From Cellulomonas fulva (GTDB taxonomy: Bacteria > Actinomycetota > Actinomycetes > Actinomycetales > Cellulomonadaceae): DNA of 64,000 nt. How positions within the stretch are numbered: the stretch's first letter is position 1; each line of letters opens with the position of its first letter. A program made the translations under genes and the position numbers. The stretch is from positions 1,860,001-1,924,000 of the forward strand of contig NZ_JAHBOH010000001.1 in NCBI RefSeq assembly GCF_018531375.1, given 5' to 3'. Below the pieces are notes generated by a model that was not told the DNA's origin, searched no databases, and saw only the letters and a program-made list of their open reading frames with translations. Below are positions 40,800 to 49,930 of the stretch, in pieces.

Positions 40800-41666
40800 A
40801 TGTCCGCCGATCTCCCCGAGCAGCGCCCCGCTCCGAGCGGGCGCCGGGCCGCCACCGCCGTCGAGCCCACGCCCTCCTTCTCCTCCGTCGTCGACCCCGG
40901 CGCGTCGCAGGGCAGCGCCGCACCGCCGAACAGGGGCGCCGCAGCTGCCCCCGGCGTCGGCACCCCGGCCGGCCCGCGCAGCCGGAAGGTGCTGCTCTGG
41001 GTCGTCCTGGTAGCCGTGCTCGCCGTGGTCGTCGTGGGCGCGCTCGCGATCCTCAACAAGGACGAGCCCGGCGGCGCCGACGCGACGGCGACGCTCGAGC
41101 GGGGCACCGTGACGTCGTCGGGGCTGCAGCTGACCGGCAGCGCCCAGTCGATCGCCCTCCGCGCGGACGCCCCGGCCTCGGACCTCGTCGCGGTCACCGC
41201 GACCGGCGCGGACGCGGCGGCGGAGGTCGCGGGCGGGCAGGACGCGGTCGTCTCGCTCGCGGGGGACGGCGCCTCGACGGTGCAGGTCGCGCCGGACGTC
41301 GCCTGGACGGTGCACCTGGCGGCGCAGTCCGACACCGTGACCGCCGACCTCGCGGGCGCGACCGTGGACGGCGTCTCGATCGACGCCGGCGCGCGCCTCG
41401 TCGAGCTGACGCTGCCCACCCCGACCGGCGCCGTGGTCATCGACCAGGCGGCCGGGATCGGTGGCCTGACGGTGCACGTCCCCGAGGGCGTCGCGGTCGT
41501 CGTGAAGGTCTCCTCGGGGGCCGGGACCGTCGTCCTCGACGGAGAGACGACCGAGGGGGTCGGTGCCGGCGAGGAGCTGTCGACCGACGGCTACTCGGCC
41601 GACGACCCGCACTACGAGATCGACGTCGCGGGCGGCCTCGGCACGCTCACCGTCGACCGGGGCTGA
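40800..41666 (+). CDS. membrane-anchored protein with predicted extracellular beta-repeat domain
   Basis: A 288-residue protein of unknown function. Residues 1-62 are disordered and Pro/Ala-rich. One transmembrane helix (64-85, [21 protein letters not shown]) places the rest outside. The exported part is poor in aromatic residues and made of short strands ([22 protein letters not shown], then [16 protein letters not shown]), reminiscent of DUF4097-type beta-helix proteins. No ribosome site is seen, but TAGCGT (40787-40792) lies seven bases before the ATG, which fits a leaderless mRNA. It stands alone between tuf and the LacI gene. A conserved-hypothetical call is appropriate. Confidence 0.72.
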   Translation: MSADLPEQRPAPSGRRAATAVEPTPSFSSVVDPGASQGSAAPPNRGAAAAPGVGTPAGPRSRKVLLWVVLVAVLAVVVVGALAILNKDEPGGADATATLERGTVTSSGLQLTGSAQSIALRADAPASDLVAVTATGADAAAEVAGGQDAVVSLAGDGASTVQVAPDVAWTVHLAAQSDTVTADLAGATVDGVSIDAGARLVELTLPTPTGAVVIDQAAGIGGLTVHVPEGVAVVVKVSSGAGTVVLDGETTEGVGAGEELSTDGYSADDPHYEIDVAGGLGTLTVDRG

Positions 41667-41753
41667 GCCCCCACAGGACGCCGACGCCCTCGGCCGCACG
41701 GCGGTCGGGGGCGTCGCCGCGCACCGCTGCCCGGCCCCCGGGCGGGTGGTGCG

Positions 41754-42800
41754 TCAGGACCGCGGGGCGGCTGTGCTCCCGCGGACGACGAGCATGGTGG
41801 GCACCAGCACGTGCTCGTCGTCGAGCGGGCGGCCGGCGTCGATCTGCCGCAGCAGGAGCTCGATGAGGCGCTCGCCGATCTCCACGAAGTCCTGCCGCAC
41901 CGTGGTCAGCGGCGGGCACAGGTAGTCGGCGAGGGGGATGTCGTCGAAGCCGACGACCGAGACGTCGTCGGGCACCCGCCGCCCGCGCTCGTCGAGGGCG
42001 CGCAGCAGGCCGGCGGCCATCTCGTCGTTCGCGCACAGCACGGCGGTGACGGCCGGGTCGTCGGCCATCGCCAGCCCCTGCTCGTACCCGGACCGGGCGC
42101 TCCAGTCCCCGCGCACGAGCGCCGGGACCTCGCGGCCGGCGGCGCGCAGGGCGTGCGCCCAGGCGTCCGCGCGCATCTCGGCCGGGTTCGAGTCCGCCGG
42201 GCCGGCGAGGTGGTGGACGGTGCGGTGCCCGAGGCCGAGCAGGTGGTCCACCGCCGCCGCGGTCCCGGCGACCTGGTCCGCGCCCACCGCGGGGTGGTGC
42301 CCGACGAACCGGGAGTCCGAGACGACGACGGGGACGCGGGGCGGGAGCGCCAGCGTCGTCGGGGTGACGGTCTCCGCCCGGATGATGACGAGCCCGTCGA
42401 TCGACTGGTGCGTCAGCCGCTGGACGGCCGCGCTCACGTCCGCGGACGACGGGCTCTCGACGTCCACGAGCGTGACGGTGTAGCCCGCGCGACGGGCGGC
42501 CTCGACGACCGCCTCCATCGTGCGCGCCTCGCCCGTCCGGGACAGCCGGTGGGCGACGAGGCCGATGGTGCGGAAGCTGCCGTAGCGCAGCGCGCGTGCG
42601 GCGTTGTTGGGGGAGTAGCCGAGCTGCTCCATCGCGTCGAGGACGCGCTGCCGGGTCTCGGCGCGCACGTTCAGCGCCCCGGTCGACACGCGTGAGACCG
42701 TCTGGGGGGAGACCCCGGCCAGCCGGGCGACGTCGCCGATCGAGGGTCCGGGGCGGCGCCGACCCGAGCGGGCAGGCGCGAGCGCTTCGTCGTCGGGCAT
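41754..42800 (-). CDS. LacI family repressor of the galactoside locus
   Basis: A 348-residue LacI/GalR protein. HTH SIGDVARLAGVSPQTVSRVS with hinge NNAARALRYGSFRTIGLV, then the sugar-binding core (SIDGLVIIRAE, VVVSDSRFVGHHPAVGAD, CANDEMAAGLLRALDERG, VVGFDDIPLADYLCPPLTTVRQD). It is close in layout to regulators of beta-galactosidase genes. TATGCT lies seven bases before the ATG (42812-42807), so the message is probably leaderless; a GTG two codons upstream is the alternative. The gene is divergent from the importer genes, and operators of one family lie between them and before other genes of the locus. Confidence 0.9.
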   Translation of the reverse strand: MPDDEALAPARSGRRRPGPSIGDVARLAGVSPQTVSRVSTGALNVRAETRQRVLDAMEQLGYSPNNAARALRYGSFRTIGLVAHRLSRTGEARTMEAVVEAARRAGYTVTLVDVESPSSADVSAAVQRLTHQSIDGLVIIRAETVTPTTLALPPRVPVVVSDSRFVGHHPAVGADQVAGTAAAVDHLLGLGHRTVHHLAGPADSNPAEMRADAWAHALRAAGREVPALVRGDWSARSGYEQGLAMADDPAVTAVLCANDEMAAGLLRALDERGRRVPDDVSVVGFDDIPLADYLCPPLTTVRQDFVEIGERLIELLLRQIDAGRPLDDEHVLVPTMLVVRGSTAAPRS

Positions 42801-42817
42801 CGCCACAGCATAGCCAT

Positions 42818-42829
42818 GGCGACGTCACC
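42818..42829. promoter_or_regulatory. LacI operator O1 (GGCGACGTCACC)
   Basis: Matches the palindrome GGTGACGTCACC at 11 of 12 positions. It overlaps the region just upstream of the regulator's -10, so it would give autorepression. Confidence 0.7.
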
Positions 42830-42873
42830 ACCCGAGGATGTCGCACGTGACGGGCCCCGGGAAGGAAGAGGGT

Positions 42874-42885
42874 GGCAACGTCACC
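42874..42885. promoter_or_regulatory. LacI operator O2 (GGCAACGTCACC)
   Basis: Ten of 12 positions match the palindrome, with the TGG/CCA flanks kept. Between the divergent regulator and importer genes. Confidence 0.65.
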
Positions 42886-42943
42886 ATTTCGTGACCCGGC
42901 CCGCGTTGACATCGTCGGCGCGGGCGTGGTTATCTCGACACGT

Positions 42944-42967
42944 CGACATGGTGACGTAAACATGTCG
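42944..42967. promoter_or_regulatory. LacI operator O3 before the importer operon
   Basis: Core GGTGACGTAAAC (42950-42961) inside a longer inverted repeat CGACATG...CATGTCG, 24 bases before the first permease start. Best placed to repress the importer operon. Confidence 0.75.
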
Positions 42968-42990
42968 AGCACACGAAGGAGTGGAGACCC

Positions 42991-43911
42991 GTGGCTCAGC
43001 TGATCGCCGCCCCGCCGGCGGCGGCGCCTCGCGCCCGTCGGCGCGGCCTGCGCCGTACCTGGACGGGCTGGGGGTTCGTCGGACCCTTCATGCTCGTCTT
43101 CGCGCTCGTGTTCCTGGCGCCCATCGCCTACTCGATCTACCTGAGCCTGTTCCGCAAGCAGCTCGTCGGCGGCAACTCGTTCGTGGGCGTCGACAACTAC
43201 GTCGCGGCGTTCCAGGACGCCCAGTTCTGGTCCGGCTTCGGGCACGTCGTCGCGTTCCTGCTGGTGCAGGTGCCGATCATGCTCGGGATCGCGCTGCTCG
43301 TCGCGCTGGCGCTCGACAGCGGCCGGCTCTACGGGAAGAACTTCTTCCGCATCTCGATCTTCCTGCCCTACGCGGTGCCCGCGGTCGTCGCGACCCTCAT
43401 GTGGGGGTTCATGTACGGGACGCGGTTCGGGCTCGTCGGGAACATCAACCGCGCGCTCGGCGTCGAGCTGCCGAACCCGCTGTCGCCCGACCTGGTCCTG
43501 GCGTCGATCGGCAACATCGTGACGTGGGAGTTCGTCGGCTACAACATGCTGATCTTCTACTCCGCCCTGCGTGTGGTGCCGGCGAGCCTCTACGAGGCCG
43601 CGGAGATCGACGGCGCGGGCCAGTGGCGCGTCATCCGCTCGATCAAGCTGCCCGCCATCCGCGGCGCCCTGGTGATCGCCACGATCTTCTCGATCATCGG
43701 CAGCTTCCAGCTGTTCAACGAGCCCAGCATCCTCAAGAGCCTGGCGCCCAACGCGATCACCACGTACTTCACGCCCAACCTGTACGCGTACTCGCTGTCC
43801 TTCTCCGGCCAGCAGTACAACTACTCGGCGACCGTCGCGATCGTCATGGGGCTCATCACGATGGTCATCGCGTACGTCGTCCAGCTGCGCGGCATGCGGA
43901 AGGAGGTCTGA
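42991..43911 (+). CDS. ABC sugar importer permease, MalF/UgpA type
   Basis: A 306-residue inner-membrane permease with six predicted transmembrane segments; it lacks the long periplasmic loop of enteric MalF. The EAA loop that contacts the ATPase reads YEAAEIDGAGQWRVIRSIKLP. GTG start with AAGGAG upstream and an operator just before it. First gene of permease, permease, binding protein, beta-galactosidase. No ATPase gene is in the window, so a shared MsiK-type ATPase encoded elsewhere is likely, as is usual for actinobacterial CUT1 importers. Confidence 0.92.
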   Translation: MAQLIAAPPAAAPRARRRGLRRTWTGWGFVGPFMLVFALVFLAPIAYSIYLSLFRKQLVGGNSFVGVDNYVAAFQDAQFWSGFGHVVAFLLVQVPIMLGIALLVALALDSGRLYGKNFFRISIFLPYAVPAVVATLMWGFMYGTRFGLVGNINRALGVELPNPLSPDLVLASIGNIVTWEFVGYNMLIFYSALRVVPASLYEAAEIDGAGQWRVIRSIKLPAIRGALVIATIFSIIGSFQLFNEPSILKSLAPNAITTYFTPNLYAYSLSFSGQQYNYSATVAIVMGLITMVIAYVVQLRGMRKEV

Positions 43912-43912
43912 C

Positions 43913-44866
43913 ATGGCGACCGAGACCGCATCGGCACCCGTCCCGACGACGCGCGGGGCCGGCGGCCGGAGCGCGGGGCGGCGAGCCGTGCGCCTGCGTC
44001 CGTCCGTCGCGCGCGGCTCGCGCCGCAACCGGCGCAGCCCGCTCCTGACCGCGCTCACGGCGATCGTGCTGCTCTACAGCATCGTCCCGCTGGTCTGGCT
44101 GCTCATCAACGCCACCAAGTCCCAGTCGGACCTGTTCGACTCGTTCGGCCTGTGGTTCGGCGACGGGTTCGCGCTGTGGGACAACGTGCGGGACACGCTG
44201 ACCTACGACGACGGGATCTTCCTGCGCTGGTTCGGCAACACGATCCTCTACGTGGTGCTCGGTGCCGGCGGAGCGACCGCGCTCGCCGTCCTGGGCGGCT
44301 ACGGCCTGGCGAAGTTCCAGTTCCCAGGCAAGCGGTGGGTGTTCGCGGTCGTGATCGGCGCGGTCGCCGTGCCCGGCACCGCGCTGGCCGTCCCGACGTT
44401 CCTCATGTTCAGCAAGATGGGCCTGACGAACACGCCGTGGGCGGTGATCATCCCGTCGCTGATCTCGCCGTTCGGCCTGTACCTCATGTGGACCTTCGCG
44501 GCCGAGGCCATCCCGACGGAGCTGCTCGAGGCGGCGCGGATGGACGGGGCGGGGGAGGTGCGCACCTTCTTCCGCATCTGCCTGCCGCTGCTGGCCCCCG
44601 GCATCGTCACGGTGCTGCTGTTCACCATGGTCGCGACGTGGAACAACTACTTCCTGCCGCTGATCATGCTCAAGGACCCCGCGTGGTACCCGCTGACCCT
44701 GGGGCTCAACGCGTGGAACGCCCAGGCCGCGACCGCCGGCGGCCAGGCGGTGTTCAACCTGGTGATCACCGGGTCCGTGCTCACGATCCTGCCGCTGATC
44801 GTCGCCTTCCTGTTCCTGCAGCGCTACTGGCAGTCCGGCCTCGCGGCCGGGTCGGTCAAGGAGTAG
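43913..44866 (+). CDS. ABC sugar importer permease, MalG/UgpE type
   Basis: A 317-residue permease, the partner of the preceding gene. A basic N-terminal stretch of about 40 residues is followed by six transmembrane segments. EAA loop: LEAARMDGAGEVRTFFRICLP. The ATG is one base past the previous stop and its ribosome site (GGAAGGAGG) lies inside the previous gene. The N-terminal extension is Arg-rich and longer than in many homologues. It forms the translocation pore with the MalF-like subunit. Confidence 0.92.
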   Translation: MATETASAPVPTTRGAGGRSAGRRAVRLRPSVARGSRRNRRSPLLTALTAIVLLYSIVPLVWLLINATKSQSDLFDSFGLWFGDGFALWDNVRDTLTYDDGIFLRWFGNTILYVVLGAGGATALAVLGGYGLAKFQFPGKRWVFAVVIGAVAVPGTALAVPTFLMFSKMGLTNTPWAVIIPSLISPFGLYLMWTFAAEAIPTELLEAARMDGAGEVRTFFRICLPLLAPGIVTVLLFTMVATWNNYFLPLIMLKDPAWYPLTLGLNAWNAQAATAGGQAVFNLVITGSVLTILPLIVAFLFLQRYWQSGLAAGSVKE

Positions 44867-44883
44867 CCGCTCCGGAGCCACCA

Positions 44884-44898
44884 CCGACGTCACGTCGG
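44884..44898 (+). promoter_or_regulatory. hairpin between permease and binding-protein genes
   Basis: CCGACGT-C-ACGTCGG, 17 bases after the second permease stop. It may protect or separate the transcript so that the binding protein is made in excess. Confidence 0.4.
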
Positions 44899-44912
44899 AC
44901 AGGCCGCCCGAT

Positions 44913-44924
44913 GGTCACGTCACC
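44913..44924. promoter_or_regulatory. LacI operator O4 (GGTCACGTCACC) before the binding-protein gene
   Basis: Eleven of 12 positions match the palindrome and it has ATGG/CCA flanks like the other sites. It implies a second controlled promoter in front of the binding-protein gene. Confidence 0.7.
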
Positions 44925-45001
44925 ACGCAGTCCCACACCCAGTCCCACACCCAGCCCCACCGAGAAGACACCTCAAGAGACAACGAAGTGAGAGGACAGT
45001 C

Positions 45002-46333
45002 ATGACCACCAAATTCCGCACGGCCGCGCGCACCGTCGCCGTCGCCGGGGTGCTCAGCCTCGCCCTGGCCGCGTGCAGCGGTTCCGGCGACGAGGGCACG
45101 ACGAGCCCGAGCGGGGACTCGACGGGCGCCGCGGGCGACCTGTCCGGCTCGCTCACGGTCTGGGCCTGGGAGCCCACGCTCGAGAAGGTCGTCGCCGACT
45201 TCGAGACCGCGCACCCGGACGTCGACATCGACCTCGTCAACGCCGGCACGGGCAACGACCAGTACACGGCGCTGCAGAACGCGATCGCGGCCGGCTCGGG
45301 CGTGCCTGACGTCGCCCAGGTCGAGTACTACGCGCTGCCGCAGTTCGCGCTCGGCGACTCGCTCGCCGACCTCACCGAGTTCGGCGCGGCCGACCTCGAC
45401 GGCACCTTCACGCCCGGCCCGTGGGCCGCGGTCAAGCAGGGCGAGGGCGTCTACGGCCTGCCGATGGACTCCGGGCCGATGGCGCTGTTCTACAACAAGG
45501 ACGTGTTCGACAAGGCAGGCGTCGACGTCCCGACGACGTGGGACGAGTACCTCGAGGCGGCGCGCGCCATCCACGAGGCCGACCCGAACGCGTACATCGC
45601 GAACGACACGGGCGACGCCGGCTTCACGACGAGCATGATCTGGCAGGCCGGCGGCCAGCCCTACTCGGTGGACGGCACGAACGTCTCCGTCGACTTCACG
45701 GACGAGGGCACGACGAAGTTCGCGGAGCTGTGGCAGCAGCTCGTCGACGAGGACCTGCTGGCCCCGATCAGCTCCTGGAGCGACGAGTGGTACCAGGGCC
45801 TCGGCAACGGCACGATCGCGACCCTGACGATCGGTGCGTGGATGCCGGCGAACCTCGAGTCCGGCGTGCCGGACGGCGCGGGCAAGTGGCAGGTCGCGCA
45901 GATGCCGCAGTGGGAGGCCGGTGGCGCCGCCACCGCCGAGAACGGCGGCTCGTCCCTCGCGGTGACCAAGGCGTCCCAGAACGCGGAGCTCGCCTACGAG
46001 TTCGTCAAGTACGCCGACGCCGGTGAGGGCGTGCAGACGCGGATCGACGGCGGCGCGTTCCCGGCCACGACCGCCGAGCTGAACTCCGACGAGTTCAAGA
46101 ACAAGGAGTTCGAGTACTTCGGCGGCCAGAAGGTCAACGAGGTGCTGGCCCAGTCGGCCGCCGACGTCGTCCCGGGCTGGCAGTACCTGCCGTTCCAGGT
46201 CTACGCCAACTCGATCTTCAACGACACGGTCGGCCAGGCGTACGTCAGCGACACCACCCTGACCGACGGCCTCGCCGCCTGGCAGCAGGCGTCGATCGAC
46301 TACGGCAACCAGCAGGGCTTCACGGTCGACTGA
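45002..46333 (+). CDS. extracellular sugar-binding lipoprotein of the ABC importer
   Basis: A 443-residue solute-binding protein of the CUT1 family. Signal peptide with lipobox ALAAC (lipidated Cys25), then a Ser/Gly/Thr linker and the binding fold beginning GSLTVWAWEPTLEKVVADFE, with GVPDVAQVEYYALPQF, YGLPMDSGPMALFYNKDVF and AENGGSSLAVTKASQNAELAYEF. It should capture oligosaccharides at the cell surface for the two permeases. The neighbouring GH35 and GH30 genes suggest galacto-oligosaccharides. ATG with GAGAGGAC upstream. Confidence 0.93.
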   Translation: MTTKFRTAARTVAVAGVLSLALAACSGSGDEGTTSPSGDSTGAAGDLSGSLTVWAWEPTLEKVVADFETAHPDVDIDLVNAGTGNDQYTALQNAIAAGSGVPDVAQVEYYALPQFALGDSLADLTEFGAADLDGTFTPGPWAAVKQGEGVYGLPMDSGPMALFYNKDVFDKAGVDVPTTWDEYLEAARAIHEADPNAYIANDTGDAGFTTSMIWQAGGQPYSVDGTNVSVDFTDEGTTKFAELWQQLVDEDLLAPISSWSDEWYQGLGNGTIATLTIGAWMPANLESGVPDGAGKWQVAQMPQWEAGGAATAENGGSSLAVTKASQNAELAYEFVKYADAGEGVQTRIDGGAFPATTAELNSDEFKNKEFEYFGGQKVNEVLAQSAADVVPGWQYLPFQVYANSIFNDTVGQAYVSDTTLTDGLAAWQQASIDYGNQQGFTVD

Positions 46334-46507
46334 CCCGGCCCGGCGGTGGTGGCGGCTCCGTCCCGCCCCCACCGCCGCCGGCCCGGGCGGTCTCCCGCCG
46401 CCCGGGCCGGACCACCCCGCACGTCCCGCGGGCTGGGTCCGGGCGACCGGCGACGCCGGATCGCCTCCACCAGCCTTCACCAGCCTTCACCGAGGAGCAC
46501 CCTTCCC

Positions 46508-48271
46508 ATGGCCGCGTTCGAGATCGGCGAGCAGGACTTCCTGCTCGACGGCGAGCCGCTGCAGATCCTGTCCGGGGCCCTGCACTACTTCCGGGTCCAC
46601 CCCGACCTGTGGGCGGACCGCATCCGCAAGGCCCGGCTCATGGGGCTCAACACCGTGGAGACGTACGTCGCCTGGAACGCCCACGCGCCGGAGCGCGGCG
46701 TCTTCGACCTGACCGGCGGGCTCGACCTGGGCCGGTTCCTCGACCTCGTCGCGGCCGAGGGGATGCACGCGATCGTCCGCCCCGGCCCCTACATCTGCGC
46801 CGAGTGGGACAACGGCGGCCTGCCGGCGTGGCTCATGGCCACGCCCGGCGTGGGCGTGCGCACGGCCGAGCCGCAGTACCTGGACGCCATCGCCGGCTTC
46901 TACGACGAGGTCCTCGCGGTGGTCGCGCCCCGCCAGGTGACCCGCGGCGGACCCGTGCTCATGGTCCAGGTGGAGAACGAGTACGGCGCGTACGGCGAGG
47001 ACGCCGCGTACCTGCGCGCGCTCGTCGCGATGGTCCGCGAGCGCGGCATCGACGTCCCGCTGACCACGTGCGACCAGGCCGACGACGAGATGCTCGGCCG
47101 AGGTGGCCTGCCGGAGCTGCACAAGACCGCGACGTTCGGGTCCCGCAGCCCCGAGCGCCTCGCGACCCTGCGCCGGCACCAGCCGACCGGCCCGCTGATG
47201 TGCATGGAGTACTGGGACGGCTGGTTCGACTCGTGGGGCGAGCAGCACCACACCACGGACCCCGCCGCCGCGGCGGCCGACCTCGACCTGCTGCTGGGCG
47301 CCGGTGCCTCCGCGAACCTCTACATGTTCCACGGCGGGACGAACCTGGGCTTCACGAACGGGGCCAACGACAAGGGCACCTACCTGCCGATCACGACGTC
47401 GTACGACTACGACGCCCCGCTCGCCGAGGACGGCACGCCGACCGCGAAGTACGACGCGTTCCGTGCGGTGATCGCGCGCCACGCACCCGTGCCCGGCGGC
47501 CGCCCGCCCGCCCGTGCCGCCGCGCCCGTCCTCGACGTCGCGCTCGAGCGCCGGGTGCGGCTCGCCGACGCGCTGCCGTTGCTGGTGGCGGACCCGAAGT
47601 CGTTCACCTACCTGCCCACCGCGGACGAGGTCGGGCAGTGGTCCGGCTTCACCCTCTACCGGACCGACGTGGCGGCCGACGACGGGCTGCTGTCGGTCGA
47701 CGAGGTGCGCGACCGTGCGGTCGTGCTCCTCGACGGCGAGCCGGTCGGCACCCTCAGCCGGACGGAAGGGCTGACGACCGTGAGCCTGCCTCCGCGCGCG
47801 GGCGTGCTCGACGTCGTCGTCGAGGACCAGGGCCGCGTGAACTACGGCCCGCGCATCGGCGAGCCGAAGGGCCTCGTCGGGCACGCGCGGACCGCGACCC
47901 GGCCCGTGACGCGCTGGGAGGTGGGCGGCCTCCGCCTCGCGAGCCTCGACCCCGACCTCCTGGCCCAGCTGCGCGCGGCCGAGGCGCAGGACGTCGCGCC
48001 GGTCGCCGGGCCGTCCTTCTGCCACGCGACCTTCGCGTCGGTCGCGGGCGCCGACCACTTCCTCCGGCTCGACGGCTGGTCGAAGGGCCTGGTCTGGCTC
48101 AACGGCACGCTGCTGGGTCGCTACTGGTCCGCCGGACCGACCCGCACCACCTACGTGCCCGGGCCGCTGGTCCGTGAGCGCAACGAGCTCGTGGTGCTCG
48201 AGCTGCACGGCGCCCGGACCGGGACCGCCGCGTTCGTCGCTGCTCCCGACCTCGGTCACACCGAGCGCTGA
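46508..48271 (+). CDS. GH35 beta-galactosidase
   Basis: A 587-residue glycoside hydrolase family 35 enzyme without a signal peptide, so cytoplasmic. The family signature GPYICAEWDNGGLPAWL, the acid/base Glu158 in VQVENEYGAYG and the nucleophile Glu234 in MCMEYWDGWFDSWG are present, followed by MFHGGTNLGFTNGAN. C-terminal beta domains end with WLNGTLLGRYWSAGPTRTTYVP. It should release terminal beta-galactose from imported oligosaccharides. The ATG is preceded by GAGGAGC. Last gene of the importer operon; related enzymes act on beta-1,3-, 1,4- or 1,6-linked galactose, and linkage is not readable here. Confidence 0.93.
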   Translation: MAAFEIGEQDFLLDGEPLQILSGALHYFRVHPDLWADRIRKARLMGLNTVETYVAWNAHAPERGVFDLTGGLDLGRFLDLVAAEGMHAIVRPGPYICAEWDNGGLPAWLMATPGVGVRTAEPQYLDAIAGFYDEVLAVVAPRQVTRGGPVLMVQVENEYGAYGEDAAYLRALVAMVRERGIDVPLTTCDQADDEMLGRGGLPELHKTATFGSRSPERLATLRRHQPTGPLMCMEYWDGWFDSWGEQHHTTDPAAAAADLDLLLGAGASANLYMFHGGTNLGFTNGANDKGTYLPITTSYDYDAPLAEDGTPTAKYDAFRAVIARHAPVPGGRPPARAAAPVLDVALERRVRLADALPLLVADPKSFTYLPTADEVGQWSGFTLYRTDVAADDGLLSVDEVRDRAVVLLDGEPVGTLSRTEGLTTVSLPPRAGVLDVVVEDQGRVNYGPRIGEPKGLVGHARTATRPVTRWEVGGLRLASLDPDLLAQLRAAEAQDVAPVAGPSFCHATFASVAGADHFLRLDGWSKGLVWLNGTLLGRYWSAGPTRTTYVPGPLVRERNELVVLELHGARTGTAAFVAAPDLGHTER

Positions 48272-48401
48272 CGCCCCACTGACGCACGCCTGACACACGC
48301 CTGACACACGCCCGGGCGCGTCTCCCGGGCGTGCTACGGTCGCCCGGGATGTCCGGATCGGGACGTCACGAGGGGACGTCAGGTCCGGCGAGGGGGCGCG
48401 C

Positions 48402-48719
48402 ATGGGTGACGGTTTCGAGGCGACGGCCGAGTCGTTGGACGCGTCCGGGTCGGCACTCCTGCAGGTCCTGTCCACGCTGGAGCCCGCGGACCCGGCGTCC
48501 TGGCCGCACGGCGTCGCGACCTACGGCTTCAGCTCGCTCGCGACCGCGATGGACGAGGCCCAGACGAGCCTGGCGACCCGGGTCGACGACGTGCAGACCG
48601 TCACGGTCGGGTGCGCGATCCGGCTCCAGGACAGCGCGCGCGCGTACCGGGAGGCCGACGAGCGGGTCCAGGCGCTGTTCCGCCGGGTCGCGGCGCTCCT
48701 GACGGGCGCCGGCGGATGA
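48402..48719 (+). CDS. small WXG100/ESX-like helical protein
   Basis: A 105-residue, almost wholly helical protein without signal peptide or membrane segment. The size, the two helices broken by PASWPHGVATYGFSS, and the ending RAYREADERVQALF (YxxxD-like, as in type VII secretion signals) fit the WXG100/DUF-type partners of type VII secretion substrates. It is the first gene of a four-gene run whose second gene encodes a calpain-like protease with a similar helical N-terminus; stop and start overlap (ATGA). It may be the heterodimer partner or chaperone. The call rests on size, helicity and context. Confidence 0.6.
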   Translation: MGDGFEATAESLDASGSALLQVLSTLEPADPASWPHGVATYGFSSLATAMDEAQTSLATRVDDVQTVTVGCAIRLQDSARAYREADERVQALFRRVAALLTGAGG

Positions 48720-49930
48720 GCGTGCTGCCGGGCGACGTCGCCGCCGTCGGCGGCACCGCGAGCGCGGCGGACCGCGCCGCACGTGCGGTCGCGGACACCG
48801 CGACGCTCGTGCGGGACGAGCGCCGCGCGCTCGACTGGACCGGCGCCGCCGCCGACGCGTGCGACGCGCGGCTCGCGGCCGTCGCCGACGGGGCGGGCGT
48901 CGTCGCGACGAGCCTCGCGACGATCTCGACCGCGCTGGCGACCTACGCCACGGAGCTCGCGGCGGCGCAGGCCGAGGCGCAGCTCGCGGACGCCGAGCGG
49001 CGCCGCACCGAGGCGCGCCTCGCCGCCGAGCCGCTCGACCTGTCCGCCTGGTTCGCCCACCTGCGCGCGCGGGTGCGGGTGTGGGGCGCCGTGCAGGGAG
49101 CCGAGGCGAGCGCGGACCGTGCGGCCGCGGCGGTGCGCGCCGCGCTGGGCACGGGTGCCGACGCGATCGGCGCGCTGGCGGACGCCGCGCGCCGCGACAC
49201 CGACGTGCCGGACGACGTCCTGACGGACGGGTCGACGGAGCAGGGGGACGTCCAGCAGCGCGGGATCGGGTCCTGCTACCTGCTCTCGTCGCTCATGGGC
49301 CTCCTGCGCACGGACGACGGCGACCGGCTCCTGCGGGAGAACGTCCGCTGGGACGAGCTGCAGCAGGGCTACTGGGTGACGCTGTACGTCGACGGCGAGC
49401 CCACCGAGGTCTTCGTCGACGGGGTCTACGACGGCGGGGTGCGGCAGCCCGCGGGGTCCGTGGGTCTGGTCTCGCTCTACGAGGCGGCGGTCGGCATCCA
49501 CCTGGGGTACGCCGACCTCGACGACGGCGGGTACCCCGAGGACGCGATGGAGCTCGTCACGGGCGAGGACGCGCGGGCCTACTCCACCGACGACTCGTGG
49601 TGGCCGTGGGACGACGGGTTCTCCGACCACCGGGACGACATCGCCGGCCGGCTCGACGACGGCGCGTCGGTGACCGCGGACACGGGTGGCCGCCCGGACG
49701 TCGACGACCTGCATGTGCAGGTCGAGCGCGACGGCGCGCTGGTCGACGTCGAGGTCGACGTGGTCGGCGGGCACGCGTACATGGTCGAGCGGATCGACGA
49801 CGACGGGGGAGTCTGGGTGCGCAACCCGTGGGGTCAGGGCAACGGCGCCGACGGCGGTGAGGTGTTCCGACTGGACGCCGACGAGTTCGCGCGGGTGTTC
49901 GGGCGCGTGACCGTCTCGGAGACGCCGTGA
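48716..49930 (+). CDS. WXG100-like N-terminus fused to a calpain-like cysteine protease
   Basis: A 404-residue protein. Residues 1-110 are a helical hairpin of WXG100/ESX type (VGGTASAADRAARAVADTATL, then LDWTGAAADACDARL). Residues about 170-404 match the calpain (C2) catalytic fold: QQRGIGSCYLLSSLMGLL with Cys187, GGHAYMVERI with His353, and VRNPWGQG with Asn370, in the right order and spacing, plus FVDGVYDGG and SLYEAAVGIHLGYADLDDGGY. No signal peptide. This design fits a type VII-secreted protease effector or a cytoplasmic regulatory protease. No secretion ATPase is in the window. GTG of the next gene overlaps its stop. Confidence 0.8.
   Translation: MSVLPGDVAAVGGTASAADRAARAVADTATLVRDERRALDWTGAAADACDARLAAVADGAGVVATSLATISTALATYATELAAAQAEAQLADAERRRTEARLAAEPLDLSAWFAHLRARVRVWGAVQGAEASADRAAAAVRAALGTGADAIGALADAARRDTDVPDDVLTDGSTEQGDVQQRGIGSCYLLSSLMGLLRTDDGDRLLRENVRWDELQQGYWVTLYVDGEPTEVFVDGVYDGGVRQPAGSVGLVSLYEAAVGIHLGYADLDDGGYPEDAMELVTGEDARAYSTDDSWWPWDDGFSDHRDDIAGRLDDGASVTADTGGRPDVDDLHVQVERDGALVDVEVDVVGGHAYMVERIDDDGGVWVRNPWGQGNGADGGEVFRLDADEFARVFGRVTVSETP

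Noticed and set aside
44929-44960. short CCCAGTCCCACA direct repeats before the binding-protein gene
   Set aside because: Only two to three imperfect units in the leader; no symmetry or known regulatory form.
42991-46333. missing ATPase gene as a sign of a broken importer
   Set aside because: Actinobacterial CUT1 sugar importers commonly share an MsiK-type ATPase encoded elsewhere.
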